A stretch of 64,000 nucleotides of DNA. Source: Bathymodiolus brooksi (taxonomy: Eukaryota > Mollusca > Bivalvia > Mytilida > Modiolidae). Positions 15,001 through 30,000 of the stretch are shown here, one piece after another. A model generated the notes under the pieces. The model made no database searches. It saw only the letters and a program-made list of their open reading frames with translations, and was not told the origin of the DNA. The stretch lies in NCBI GenBank assembly GCA_963680875.1, contig OY804580.1:111045534-111109533 (forward strand), in the 5' to 3' direction. Every line of letters starts with the position of its first letter. The stretch's first letter is position 1. The translations under genes were made by a program, and so were the position numbers.

Positions 15001-18000
15001 GAAGTAGAGAGACAAGTAGCATATTTTAATTATGTTAGAACTGAACAATGTATCACCTAATCACTCACTCATGAGAAGAAGTAGAGAGACAAGTAGTATA
15101 TTTTAATTATGTTAGAACTGAACAATGTATCACCTAATCACTCACTCATGAGAAGAAGTAGAGAGACAAGTAGCATATTTTAATTATGTTAGAACTGAAC
15201 AATGTATCACCTAATCACTCACTCATGAGAAGAAGTAGAGAGACAAGTAGCATATTTTAATTATGTTAGAACTGAACAATGTATCACCTAATCACTCACT
15301 CATGAGAAGAAGTAGAGAGACAAGTAGCATATTTTAATTATGTTAGAACTGAACAATGTATCACCTAATCACTCACTTCATGAGAAGAAGTAGAAGACAA
15401 GTAGCATATTTTAATTATGTTAGAACTGAACAATGTATCACCTAATCACTCACTCATGAGAAGAAGTAGAGAGACAAGTAGCATATTTTAATTATGTTAG
15501 AACTGAACAATGTATCACCTAATCACTCACTCATGAGAAGAAGTAGAGAGACAAGTAGCATATTTTAATTATGTTAGAACTGAACAATGTATCACCTAAT
15601 CACTCACTCATGAGAAGAAGTAGAGAGACAAGTAGCATATTTTAATTATGTTAGAACTGAACAATGTATCACCTAATCACTCACTCATGAGAAGAAGTAG
15701 AGAGACAAGTAGCATATTTTAATTATGTTAGAACTGAACAATGTATCACCTAATCACTCACTCATGAGAAGAAGTAGAGAGACAAGTAGCATATTTTAAT
15801 TATGTTAGAACTGAACAATGTATCACCTAATCACTCACTCATGAGAAGAAGTAGAGAGACAAGTAGCATATTTTAATTATGTTAGAACTGAACAATGTAT
15901 CACCTAATCACTCACTCATGAGAAGAAGTAGAGAGACAAGTAGTATATTTTAATTATGTTAGAACTGAACAATGTATCACCTAATCACTCACTCATGAGA
16001 AGAAGTAGAGAGACAAGTAGCATATTTTAATTATGTTAGAACTGAACAATGTATCACCTAATCACTCACTCATGAGAAGAAGTAGAGAGACAAGTAGCAT
16101 ATTTTAATTATGTTAGAACTGAACAATGTATGACCTAATCACTCACTGATGAGAAGAAGTAGAGAGACAAGTAGCATATTTTAATTATGTTAGAACTGAA
16201 CAATGTATGACCTAATCACTCACTGATGAGAAGAAGTAGAGAGACAAGTAGTATATTTTAATTATGTTAGAACTGAACAATGTATCACCTAATCACTCAC
16301 TCATGAGAAGAAGTAGAGAGACAAGTAGCATATTTTAATTATGTTAGAACTGAACAATGTATCACCTAATCACTCACTCATGAGAAGAAGTAGAGAGACA
16401 AGTAGCATATTTTAATTATGTTAGAACTGAACAATGTATCACCTAATCACTCACTCATGAGAAGAAGTAGAGAGACAAGTAGTATATTTTAATTATGTTA
16501 GAACTGAACAATGTATCACCTAATCACTCACTCATGAGAAGAAGTAGAGAGACAAGTAGTATATTTTAATTATGTTAGAACTGAACAATGTATCACCTAA
16601 TCACTCACTCATGAGAAGAAGTAGAGAGACAAGTAGTATATTTTAATTATGTTAGAACTGAACAATGTATCACCTAATCACTCACTCATGAGAAGAAGTA
16701 GAGAGACAAGTAGTATATTTTAATTATGTTAGAACTGAACAATGTATCACCTAATCACTCACTCATGAGAAGAAGTAGAGAGACAAGTAGCATATTTTAA
16801 TTATGTTAGAACTGAACAATGTATCACCTAATCACTCACTCATGAGAAGAAGTAGAGAGACAAGTAGCATATTTTAATTATGTTAGAACTGAACAATGTA
16901 TCACCTAATCACTCACTCATGAGAAGAAGTAGAGAGACAAGTAGCATATTTTAATTATGTTAGAACTGAACAATGTATCACCTAATCACTCACTCATGAG
17001 AAGAAGTAGAGAGACAAGTAGCATATTTTAATTATGTTAGAACTGAACAATGTATCACCTAATCACTCACTCATGAGAAGAAGTAGAGAGACAAGTAGCA
17101 TATTTTAATTATGTTAGAACTGAACAATGTATCACCTAATCACTCACTCATGAGAAGAAGTAGAGAGACAAGTAGCATATTTTAATTATGTTAGAACTGA
17201 ACAATGTATCACCTAATCACTCACTCATGAGAAGAAGTAGAGAGACAAGTAGTATATTTTAATTATGTTAGAACTGAACAATGTATCACCTAATCACTCA
17301 CTCATGAGAAGAAGTAGAGAGACAAGTAGTATATTTTAATTATGTTAGAACTGAACAATGTATCACCTAATCACTCACTCATGAGAAGAAGTAGAGAGAC
17401 AAGTAGTATATTTTAATTATGTTAGAACTGAACAATGTATCACCTAATCACTCACTCATGAGAAGAAGTAGAGAGACAAGTAGTATATTTTAATTATGTT
17501 AGAACTGAACAATGTATCACCTAATCACTCACTCATGAGAAGAAGTAGAGAGACAAGTAGTATATTTTAATTATGTTAGAACTGAACAATGTATCACCTA
17601 ATCACTCACTCATGAGAAGAAGTAGAGAGACAAGTAGCATATTTTAATTATGTTAGAACTGAACAATGTATCACCTAATCACTCACTCATGAGAAGAAGT
17701 AGAGAGACAAGTAGCATATTTTAATTATGTTAGAACTGAACAATGTATCACCTAATCACTCACTCATGAGAAGAAGTAGAGAGACAAGTAGTATATTTTA
17801 ATTATGTTAGAACTGAACAATGTATCACCTAATCACTCAGTCATGAGAAGAAGTAGAGAGACAAGTAGTATATTTTAATTATGTTAGAACTGAACAATGT
17901 ATCACCTAATCACTCACTCATGAGAAGAAGTAGAGAGACAAGTAGTATATTTTAATTATGTTAGAACTGAACAATGTATCACCTAATCACTCACTCATGA

Positions 18001-21000
18001 GAAGAAGTAGAGAGACAAGTAGCATATTTTAATTATGTTAGAACTGAACAATGTATCACCTAATCACTCACTCATGAGAAGAAGTAGAGAGACAAGTAGC
18101 ATATTTTAATTATGTTAGAACTGAACAATGTATCACCTAATCACTCACTCATGAGAAGAAGTAGAGAGACAAGTAGTATATTTTAATTATGTTAGAACTG
18201 AACAATGTATCACCTAATCACTCACTCGTGAGAAGAAGTAGAGAGACAAGTAGCATATTTTAATTATGTTAGAACTGAACAATGTATCACCTAATCACTC
18301 ACTCATGAGAAGAAGTAGAGAGACAAGTAGCATATTTTAACAACAACAACAAAGAATGAGGATGTGATTTTCAATGGACTCCTACCTCAAAATAGAGTGA
18401 TGGCCTTTATCAAGAAAAGGAGTGACATTCTAAACATTTAACATTGTTTGTTCACATACACTGGATTATAACAAAGATTATTCAATACATTTACATAATC
18501 TTACAATAATGTCTTCAGAATGCCAGAAATCACTACATAATAGCACTTAATAACACCAATGAAACAATCACATGTCCCTCATGATATATGTATTATACAA
18601 AACACCAATGAAACAATCACATGTCCCTCATTAGGATATATGTATTATACAGTGAAACCTGTCTAAGCCAAACCCTGAATAAACCAGAATCCTGTATAAA
18701 TAACATTTTAAATAAAATCCCAATATAGAAATTCTTTGTAAAAATAACCTGTATAAACTGAACACCTGTCTATTCCAAATACAAAAGCTGGTCCTTAGGA
18801 GGTTCGGTTTAGACAGGTTTCACTCTAACTGACAATATAAAACAACCTGACAGGGATATTAATTAAAATTAATTTTCAAAAAGTGTTCTGATAAAATGTA
18901 CATGTATGTTGCTAAGCATTCATCACATTTTGCTTACTACTTTATTTAAAACAACGCATGTTAGATTTTGCCCAAAAAAAAAATGTGGCCAACACTTAGT
19001 GGAAACTTTAAAAAAAAATATGAGGTAATACATGTAAAAGATGTATCAGGTAAAAGGATGTGTAAAGTTAATTAAGTGTTTCTTAGATTTTTGTGGTCTT
19101 GAGAAATAATCAGGTTAATTTCCCAGAAACAAATCAAAATTTTCCTGGTCTTATTCTGACAAATTAAAATAAATAATAAATACTGACCTCTATGACCCAG
19201 GAAGTTCCTGACTTGCTTTGTTACCCTTGACAACAGTCCTGGTCTCATTCTATGGTATGGCACATTAGAAATCAAAATGGATAAACACTAAAATGAAAAA
19301 TAAATTCATTACATGAATGGATAAAATATCATAGTTTCAATAAACAAATTATGAAATGAAAGTTTAAACAGTGATGGTCAACAATTCTACCAATATCAAC
19401 AAAACTAACAACCACCTCTCACCTAAAGAAAGTTTAAACAGTGATGGTCAACAATTCTACCAACATCAACAAAACCAACAACCACCTCTCACCTAAAGAA
19501 AGTTTAAACAGTGATGGTCAACAATTCTACCAATATCAACAAAACTAACAACCACCTCTCACCTAAAGAAAGTTTAAACAGTGATGGTCAACAATTCTAC
19601 CAATATCAACAAAACTAACAACCACCTCTCACCTAAAGAAAGTTTAAACAGTGATGGTCAACAATTCTACCAATATCAACAAAACCAACAACCACCTCTC
19701 ACCTAAAGAAAGTTTAAACAGTGATGGTCAACAATTCTACCAACATCAACAAATCCAACAACCACCTCTCATCTAAAGAAAGTTTAAACAGTGATGGTCA
19801 ACAATTCTACCAATATCAACAAAACTAACAACCACCTCTCACCTAAAGAAAGTTTAAACAGTGATGGTCAACAATTCTACCAATATCAACAAAACTAACA
19901 ACCACCTCTCACCTAAAGAAAGTTTAAACAGTGATGGTCAACAATTCTACCAACATCAACAAAACCAACAACCACCTCTCACCTAAAGAAAGTTTAAACA
20001 GTAATGGTCAACAATTCTACCAACATCAACAAAACCAACAACCACCTCTCACCTAAAGAAAGTTTAAACAGTGATGGTCAACAATTCTACCAACATCAAC
20101 AAAACCAACAACCACCTCTCACCTAAAGAAAGTTTAAACAGTAATGGTCAACAATTCTACCAACATCAACAAAACCAACAACCACCTCTCACCTAAAGAA
20201 AGTTTAAACAGTGATGGTCAACAATTCTACCAATATCAACAAAACCAACAACCACCTCTCACCTAAAGAAAGTTTAAACAGTAATGGTCAACAATTCTAC
20301 CAATATCAACAAAACTAACAACCACCTCTCACCTAAAGAAAGTTTAAACAGTGATGGTCAACAATTCTACCAATATCAACAAAACTAACAACCACCTCTC
20401 ACCTAAAGAAAGTTTAAACAGTGATGGTCAACAATTCTACCAACATCAACAAAACCAACAACCACCTCTCACCTAAAGAAAGTTTAAACAGTAATGGTCA
20501 ACAATTCTACCAACATCAACAAAACCAACAACCACCTCTCACCTAAAGAAAGTTTAAACAGTGATGGTCAACAATTCTACCAACATCAACAAAACCAACA
20601 ACCACCTCTCACCTAAAGAAAGTTTAAACAGTAATGGTCAACAATTCTACCAACATCAACAAAACCAACAACCACCTCTCACCTAAAGAAAGTTTAAACA
20701 GTGATGGTCAACAATTCTACCAATATCAACAAAACCAACAACCACCTCTCACCTAAAGAAAGTTTAAACAGTAATGGTCAACAATTCTACCAACATCAAC
20801 AAAACCAACAACCACCTCTCACCTAAAGAAAGTTTAAACAGTGATGGTCAACAATTCTACCAACATCAACAAAACCAACAACCACCTCTCACCTAAAGAA
20901 AGTTTAAACAGTAATGGTCAACAATTCTACCAACATCAACAAAACCAACAACCACCTCTCACCTAAAGAAAGTTTAAACAGTGATGGTCAACAATTCTAC

Positions 21001-24000
21001 CAACATCAACAAAACCAACAACCACCTCTCACCTAAAGAAAGTTTAAACAGTAATGGTCAACAATTCTACCAACATCAACAAAACCAACAACCACCTCTC
21101 ACCTAAAGAAAGTTTAAACAGTAATGGTCAACAATTCTACCAACATCAACAAAACCAACAACCACCTCTCACCTAAAGAAAGTTTAAACAGTAATGGTCA
21201 ACAATTCTACCAACATCAACAAAACCAACAACCACCTCTCACCTAAAGAAAGTTTAAACAGTAATGGTCAACAATTCTACCAACATCAACAAAACCAACA
21301 ACCACCTCTCACCTAAAGAAAGTTTAAACAGTAATGGTCAACAATTCTACCAACATCAACAAAACTAACAACCACCTCTCACCTAAAGAAAGTTTAAACA
21401 GTGATGGTCAACAATTCTACCAACATCAACAAAACCAACAACCACCTCTCACCTAAAGAAAGTTTAAACAGTAATGGTCAACAATTCTACCAACATCAAC
21501 AAAACCAACAACCACCTCTCACCTAAAGAAAGTTTAAACAGTAATGGTCAACAATTCTACCAACATCAACAAAACCAACAACCACCTCTCACCTAAAGAA
21601 AGTTTAAACAGTAATGGTCAACAATTCTACCAACATCAACAAAACCAACAACCACCTCTCACCTAAAGAAAGTTTAAACAGTAATGGTCAACAATTCTAC
21701 CAACATCAACAAAACCAACAACCACCTCTCACCTAAAGAAAGTTTAAACAGTAATGGTCAACAATTCTACCAACATCAACAAAACTAACAACCACCTCTC
21801 ACCTAAAGAAAGTTTAAACAGTAATGGTCAACAATTCTACCAACATCAACAAAACTAACAACCACCTCTCACCTAAAGAAAGTTTAAACAGTAATGGTCA
21901 ACAATTCTACCAACATCAACAAAAACAAAACAAAGTATGAATAAAAAAAAGATATCTTGCTTGTCTGTACATTAAGGATGAACATGAGACCAATAACACT
22001 GTTTTTATTGCTTTTTTAATGAAGCATTACTTATCTCCTCTAGTTTTTAGCTTGTTGCTTGTGATAATCAAACCAAAAAATGATATTTATCAGTAATTTG
22101 GACACATTTCCTTTGATCTCACCAAGTGTTTGGACACATTTCCTTTGATCTCATCGAGTGTTTGGACACATTTCCTTTGATCTCACCGAGTGTTTGGACA
22201 CATTTCCTTTGATCTCACCGAGTGTTTGGACACATTTCCTTTGATCTCACCGAGTGCTTGGACACATTTCCTTTGATCTCACCGAGTGTTTGGACACATT
22301 TCCTTTGATCTCACCGAGTGTTTGGACACATTTCCTTTGATCTCACCAAGTGTTTGGACACATTTCCTTTGATCTCACGGAGTGCTTGGACACATTTCTT
22401 TTGATCTCACCGAGTGTTTGGACACATTTCCTTTGATCTCATCGAGTGTTTGGACACATTTCCTTTGATCTCACCGAGTGTTTGGACACATTTCCTTTGA
22501 TCTCACCGAGTGTTTGGACACATTTCCTTTGATCTCACGGAGTGCTTGGACACATTTCTTTTGATCTCACCGAGTGCTTGGACACATTTCCTTTGATCTC
22601 ACCGAGTGTTTGGACACATTTCATTTGATCTCACCGAGTGTTTGGACACATTTCCTTTGATCTCACCGAGTGTTTGGACACATTTCATTTGATCTCACCG
22701 AGTGCTTGGACACATTTCCTTTGATCTCACCGAGTGTTTGGACACATTTCCTTTGATCTCACCAAGTGTTTGGACACATTTCCTTTGATCTCACCAAGTG
22801 TTTGGACACATTTCCTTTGATCTCACAGAGTGTTTGGACACATTTCCTTTGATCTCACCGAGTGTTTGGACACATTTCCTTTGATCTCACCAAGTGTTTG
22901 GAAACATTTCCTTTGATCTCACCAAGTGTTTGGACACATTTCCTTTGATCTCACCAATTGTTTGGACACATTTCCTTTGATCTCACCAAGTGTTTGGACA
23001 CATTTCCTTTGATCTCACCAAGTGTTTGGACACATTTCCTTTGATCTCACCAAGTGTTTGGACACATTTCCTTTGATCTCACCGAGTGATATTGTCAGTA
23101 TCAATAGACTGACTCTTATACTGAAAACTATCAGTCAGTGTGATGTCAAACACATTATGATGTTACAGATAAAAACAATAATGTGAGTTTTGGAGGTCTC
23201 AACATACATTATCATTAGTATCATAGCTCGTCCTATCATACTCACTGTCATACTAGTGATAATGTCTGTCTCAACCTTTAAAACAGCTGTATTCTTTATG
23301 CAATGAATACCAAAAAGGTTAATAGATATGTATGTTTTATGGTAGATGAACTGGACCACAACCCTGCCATTGGAGGCAATAATTGTACATAAAATCACAA
23401 AAGTACATGTTTTGTTGAAGTTACTTAGTACCTAGGCTTAAAATAAAATATATTGTGTGAGAGGTCATGAAATGTTTTCTCCTAATGGTGGACTTACCTT
23501 GATAAGCTGTGTGAGGGTTAATGGAAAATTTTCTGATACCAAGGCTAACAATAAACAACGATGTAATTCATTTATAGTACTTCCTAACACTGTAGAAAAT
23601 GCAGTAAACGCTGTCCGTACTTGTTCACTGAAAATAAATCCAACAAAAATAGTGTGAAATTCATGATTATTAGTTAATAAAACTGTAGAAAATGATGTTA
23701 ATGTCTGGTCATACTACTTCACTGAAAAATTACCACCTTATATTTGACAGTACTCCAAAATAGTCAGATTAGAAGAAAAAAATGATTATTTGATAAAGAG
23801 CTCTGACTGTCTGTTTTTTTCAAATGTTTTTAAAATATAGTAAGGCTAGGTCTTGAAATCATAAAAACTTTTATCAGTAGTCATACTCTGAAACCAAATT
23901 GGAAAACACTGGAATTAAGACAATAGCACCAAAGTTGCACTTGAGAGTTTTTGAAATAATATATTTTTATTTATATTGCTTAGGGGCGGGCCGTCATGGT

Positions 24001-27000
24001 CGTGATCGTATGGTAGTTGGATTTACAACTACCTGTGCAATAAGAGCCTATCACCACGAAAGTTGTGAGTTCGAACCTGTTCATGGTGAGGTGTACTTGA
24101 TACAACATTATGTGATAAAGTTTGTCAGTAACTTGCGACAGGTCGATGGTTTTCTCCAGGTACTCCGTTTTCCTCCACCAATAAAACTGACTGCCACGAA
24201 ATGACTGAAATATTGCTAAAAGTGGCGTTAAACACCATTAACCAAAACCAAACCCACACTATTCATTCATTGTGTATTAGTATAGACAATGTGTGACTAT
24301 TCTCACTTTTATATTTAAAGGTGAGTTCACCCCTGATTTGAAGTGGTATTCATGTTGCACGATCTAGTTTTCTGTGTAGTATTATGTCGACCATTGTTTG
24401 TCCTTTTTCTTTTAGCCATTATATTGTTTGTCCTTCTTCAATTTATGGCATCTGATTAACCTTTGATGTCTTCAAACCTTTCTTACAAGAGCCTACTATA
24501 ATGATGGTGGATACTTAATGTAATGATGGTGGATACTTAATGTAATGATGGTGGACACTTAATGTAATGATGGTGGATACTTAATGTAATGATGGTGGAT
24601 ACTCAATGTAATGATGGTGGATACTTAATGTAATGATGGTGGATACTCAATGTAATGATGGTGGATACTCAATGTATTGATGGTGGATACTTAATGTAAT
24701 GATGGTGGATACTTAATGTAATGATGGTGGATACTTAATGTAATGATAGTGGATACTTAATGTAATGATGGTGGATACTTAATGTAATGATGGTGGATAC
24801 TTAATGTAATGATGGTGAATACTTAATGTAATGATGGTGGATACTTAATGTAATGATGGTGGATACTTAATGTAATGATGGTGGATACTTAATGTATTGA
24901 TGGTGGATACTCAATGTAATGATGGTGGATACTTAATGTAATGATGGTGAATACTTAATGTAATGATGGTGGATACTTAATGTATTGATGGTGGATACTT
25001 AATGTATTGATGGTGGATACTTAATGTAATGATGGTGGATACTCAATGTATTGATGGTGGATACTTAATGTAATGATGGTGGATACTTAATGTAATGATG
25101 GTGGATACTTAATGTATTGATGGTGGATACTTAATGTAATGATGGTGGATACTTAATGTAATGATGGTGGATACTTAATGTAATGATGGTGGATACTTAA
25201 TGTAATGATGGTGGATACTTAATGTAATGATGGTGAATACTTAATGTATTGATGGTGGATACTCAATGTATTGATGGTGGATACTCAATGTATTGATGGT
25301 GGATACTTAATGTAATGATGGTGGATACTCAATGTAATGATGGTGGATACTCAATGTATTGATGGTGGATACTTAATGTAATGATGGTGGATACTTAATG
25401 TAATGATGGTGGATACTTAATGTATTGATGGTGGATACTCAATGTATTGATGATGGATACTTAATGTAATGATGGTGGATACTCAATGTAATGATGGTGG
25501 ATACTCAATGTATTGATGGTGGATACTTAATGTAATGATGGTGGATACTTAATGTAATGATGGTGGATACTCAATGTATTGATGGTGGATACTTAATGTA
25601 ATGATGGTGGATACTTAATGTAATGATGGTGAATACTCAATGTAATGATGGTGGATACTTAATGTAATGATGGTGGATACTTAATGTAATGATGGTGGAT
25701 ACTCAATGTAATGATGGTGGATACTTAATGTAATGATGGTGGATACTTAATGTATTGATGGTGGATACTTAATGTAATGATGGTGGATACTTAATGTAAT
25801 GATGGTGGATACTCAATGTATTGATGGTGGATACTTAATGTAATGATGGTGGATACTTAATGTAATGATGGTGGATACTTAATGCAATGATGGTGGATAC
25901 TTAATGTATTGATGGTGGATACTTAATGCAATGATGGTGGATACTTAATGTATTGATGGTGGATACTTAATGTAATGATGGTGGATACTTAATGTAATGA
26001 TGGTGGATACTTAATGTATTGATGGTGGATACTTAATGTAATGATGGTGGATACTTAACGCAATGATGGTGGACACTTAATGTAATGATGGTGGATACTT
26101 AATGCAATGATGGTGGATACTTAATGTAATGATGGTGGATACTTAATGTAATGATGGTGGATACTTAATGTAATGATGGTGGATACTCAATGTAATGATG
26201 GTGGATACTCAATGTATTGATGGTGGATACTGAATGTAATGATGGTGGATACTTAATGTAATGATGGTGGATACTTAATGTAATGATGGTGGATACTTAA
26301 TGTATTGATGGTGGATACTCAATGTAATGATGGTGGATACTTAATGTAATGATGGTGGATACTCAATGTATTGATGGTGGATACTTAATGTAATGATGGT
26401 GGATACTTAATGTAATGATGGTGGATACTTAATGCAATGATGGTGGATACTTAATGTATTGATGGTTGATACTTAATGCAATGATGGTGGATACTTAATG
26501 TATTGATGGTGGATACTTAATGTAATGATGGTGGATACTTAATGTAATGATGGTGGATACTTAATGTATTGATGGTGGATACTTAATGTAATGATGGTGG
26601 ATACTTAATGCAATGATGGTGGATACTTAATGTAATGATGGTGGATACTTAATACACTCAAACAACTAGAGACATGAACAGGTTTGGTCTTTTAGCCAAA
26701 ATTGAATCTTAATTATTTTTCAGTATTTTCTATCTAGCGTAATCTTACCTATCCTCAGCAGCTGCCAAGTATGTTTTTGTTCCATCCAACAAAGCAGTTA
26801 ATGTTGCCAATGCACCCATACGACACTGAAATAGAAATAAAAAATCATGATAGTAATTCAACTGGTTCGTTAAAATAATTTTATAAAAAAAATAGGTGGC
26901 AGGTAAAAATGGATTCACGTTTTGTCAGCTGTTATTTTATTGTTAAGGTTTTAGGTCAATTGAGCAGTATTTCATCTACTGTACAATCATGTATTTAAAA

Positions 27001-30000
27001 AGTTGTCACTCGGAGTGGCTTATGGACAGATACAATGCAGATTAATTGCAATAAATAACAGGGTAGATAATGAATAGGACTGGAGCAGTAAGAAATATTT
27101 TAAAAATCTTAAAAGGTGTGTCCTTGAACAGTCCTTCAGGATTATGGTATATATGTACGCATACAAACCTTTGGTGATGGGTCTTTCAGGATTATGGTAA
27201 ATAATGTCTGTATATGTGAACTGTTCCCTGATGTAACAGAATCAGGAATGAAGGAAGACCAGTAACCAAACATCAGCTTCTTATCATTATTCTAAAAATA
27301 TATATATATACATGTATATTTCGTTAACTGAATTAGGTATTTCTGTCACTGTGTAATTTCGTAAAATATCAAGAGAATTTTTATTATCTTTCACAAATTT
27401 TAAAAATTAAATACAAATTATATATGTATATCTTGAAAAATTTATAAGGGATTTCAATGAATTTTAAATCTGATTTCAGATGTATATTTTTGTGATGCTA
27501 TCCAATTTAAGTGTTAAAAACATTTTACGAGTTTTAAGAGGCTATTCATTTTGGCTACAAATAGTAATGGCAGCATTAACAATATGCCACAAATGCCCTG
27601 TACAAAAAAAATCACAAAAAAAAAGGTTTTTATTATGCCTTTTATTCTGCTAATTTGTTTTAATCTCTGTGGGGATATATATTTTTTTATCTGACACAAA
27701 TTAGCCTGATCAGTTACTTTTTCCTTGTATTAGTAATAAAGAAATTTCTTATTAACTTCATTTTCATTCAGAAAATTTATTGATAAAGTATCATACACTG
27801 TAATATTTCTCTTTCATATACGTTGATTGAATGAAGGAAATCCTTTAATTTTTATTAACACTTAAAAAATGTAGGCAAAGTACCTGTTGTTGTTCAGATT
27901 GACATATATTTGGATTAGACAGGTTAAATTCAAAAGAGGAATAGAAAACTGGGACTTCTAAAGTTTTTTTTTAGTTAATAAAGGGATCTGCTTAAACAGT
28001 TCTTCTGTCTGAACAATTTTCTAGACGACCTATGGGTAATTTCTAATTTTATTATCTAAACAGAATACTTACCTTAATCACAGTATGAAGACATGCTAGA
28101 GCACACTGTCTGACCTTTGCACAGGTTGACCTATATCTTGAACTTTGAACTCCTTCAGTATCAGAATAATCAGATTCTGAACTACTTATCCTGGCCCATG
28201 CAGGTCTAAATCCTTCTTTTTCTGCTTTACTTTCAACTGATAGACCACTCACGGCCTGTGACAAGGTGGCTTCCTCTTGACCCTGACCTTGGTCTCCATC
28301 CATCTCCTTTCCTTTTCTGGGTTTTCTTTTTTTAGATTTCTTGTTCCCCTGTCCTTTATTGTTATCGTCTGTTTGAGATTTCTTTGGTGATGTTGGGGTT
28401 TTATCTCCATGGGATGACTCTATATTACTGAGAGGTGTTGGGTGAAGTGTTTCTGGTACAGACACAGGAACACTTGAAATTCCATGGAACATTGACGTCT
28501 GCAACGGAAACAAAATATATCCTTCTATTGAAAAACAAATGGTAAAAGTGTGAAAAGGATAAATAACAAGTGGAGAAATACATTGTGTTCATCTCCATTC
28601 ATATGCTGAACAAAAAATTAACAGAAATCTATAGACCTTTTGTACATTCAGGATTTGATTCTAAAATTACCGTATTTAGGGTTATATAATGTGCAGGATT
28701 TTGCCCAGATTCTTTAATTTGTAGGAGGGGTGCGCATTATAAACAGGAACAATGTGTTTCACTCTTTCCCAGACTGGGAAATCACATGTCTGCAAATAAA
28801 ACCCAACACATTTAATATTTTGCAACTTTATTGAAGATGAAAAGAGATAAATGGTTCTTAAATTCTCCCAGCAAATGAAACATGCTCAAAGGACTGAAAA
28901 ATATATACGATTGATATTTAATTCTTACATTTCCGACGGTGATTTTTTTAAAAGTCCATGCGCATTATAGACACGAACTAGTTTTTTTCTGGAGATTTTC
29001 AAGGCCAAGAGGGGGTGCGCATTATGCACCAATGTGCATTATACAACCCTAAATACAGTATATTTTTTATACCTTTTTATATACGAGTTATTTCTCTAAC
29101 ACTCACCTTAATGTGAAATAACTCCTGTAAAATGTATATAACTTAGAATCAATGTCGAAAATGTGCAAATGATGGTAGATTCCTTTGTAATGGAGCTAAA
29201 TGAGAATTCTAGCTACGCTGGTCTTCAAAATATTATGTTTGAAACTTATTGAACAAGTTAACAAAAACTAGAAAAGAAGTATGCGCCCGCACTTGATAAA
29301 TATGGACAAAGTGGTTTTGTTAGGAGTCTGTAAGACACAAATGATGCCCCCACCTGACCATAAGAAATTATAAACAAGTCAAAAGTATTTTAACACTATG
29401 TATGATGTTCTATCATACTCAACTTGTATACAGATAGTACCTTTAATTTTTCATTCCTGATATGTAAATATAAAGGTATTACCTGTGGTGAAATGGGTAT
29501 AATTCTATCTAGAATCAGCTTAGTTGCGGGGCATAAAAAAATTACCAAGTCCAACGGCAACTACCTGTCATTATCGAATATTTGATGAAAATCAAAATCC
29601 TGTGGACATGCACACCTCCATTATGTGTATAAACATCATACAAAATATTAGAGCTGTAGCTCCAAAACTGTAGGAGGAGACAGCCGGACAAACCATGTAT
29701 CTATATCCAGACGGACGAACAAAATGACAAAGTCCAACTACCTGTCATTTTGAGAATATTTGATGAAAATTAAAATCCTGTGGACATGCACACCTTCATT
29801 ATGTGTATAAAAATCCTAGAAAATATTAAAGCTGTAGCTCCAAAACTGTAGGAGGAGATAGCCGGACAAACCATGTATCTATATCCGGACGGGCAGACGG
29901 ACGAACGAACAGGGGTAAATTAATATGCCCCCCAACTCTTTGTCGCAGGGGCATAACAAGATTTATTAATGAAATGTTTTAAAACTGACCACTATGGAGG

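Noticed and set aside
1..26652. CRISPR-like regular arrays
   Set aside because: The arrays are direct tandem repeats with no unique spacers, in introns of an animal gene.
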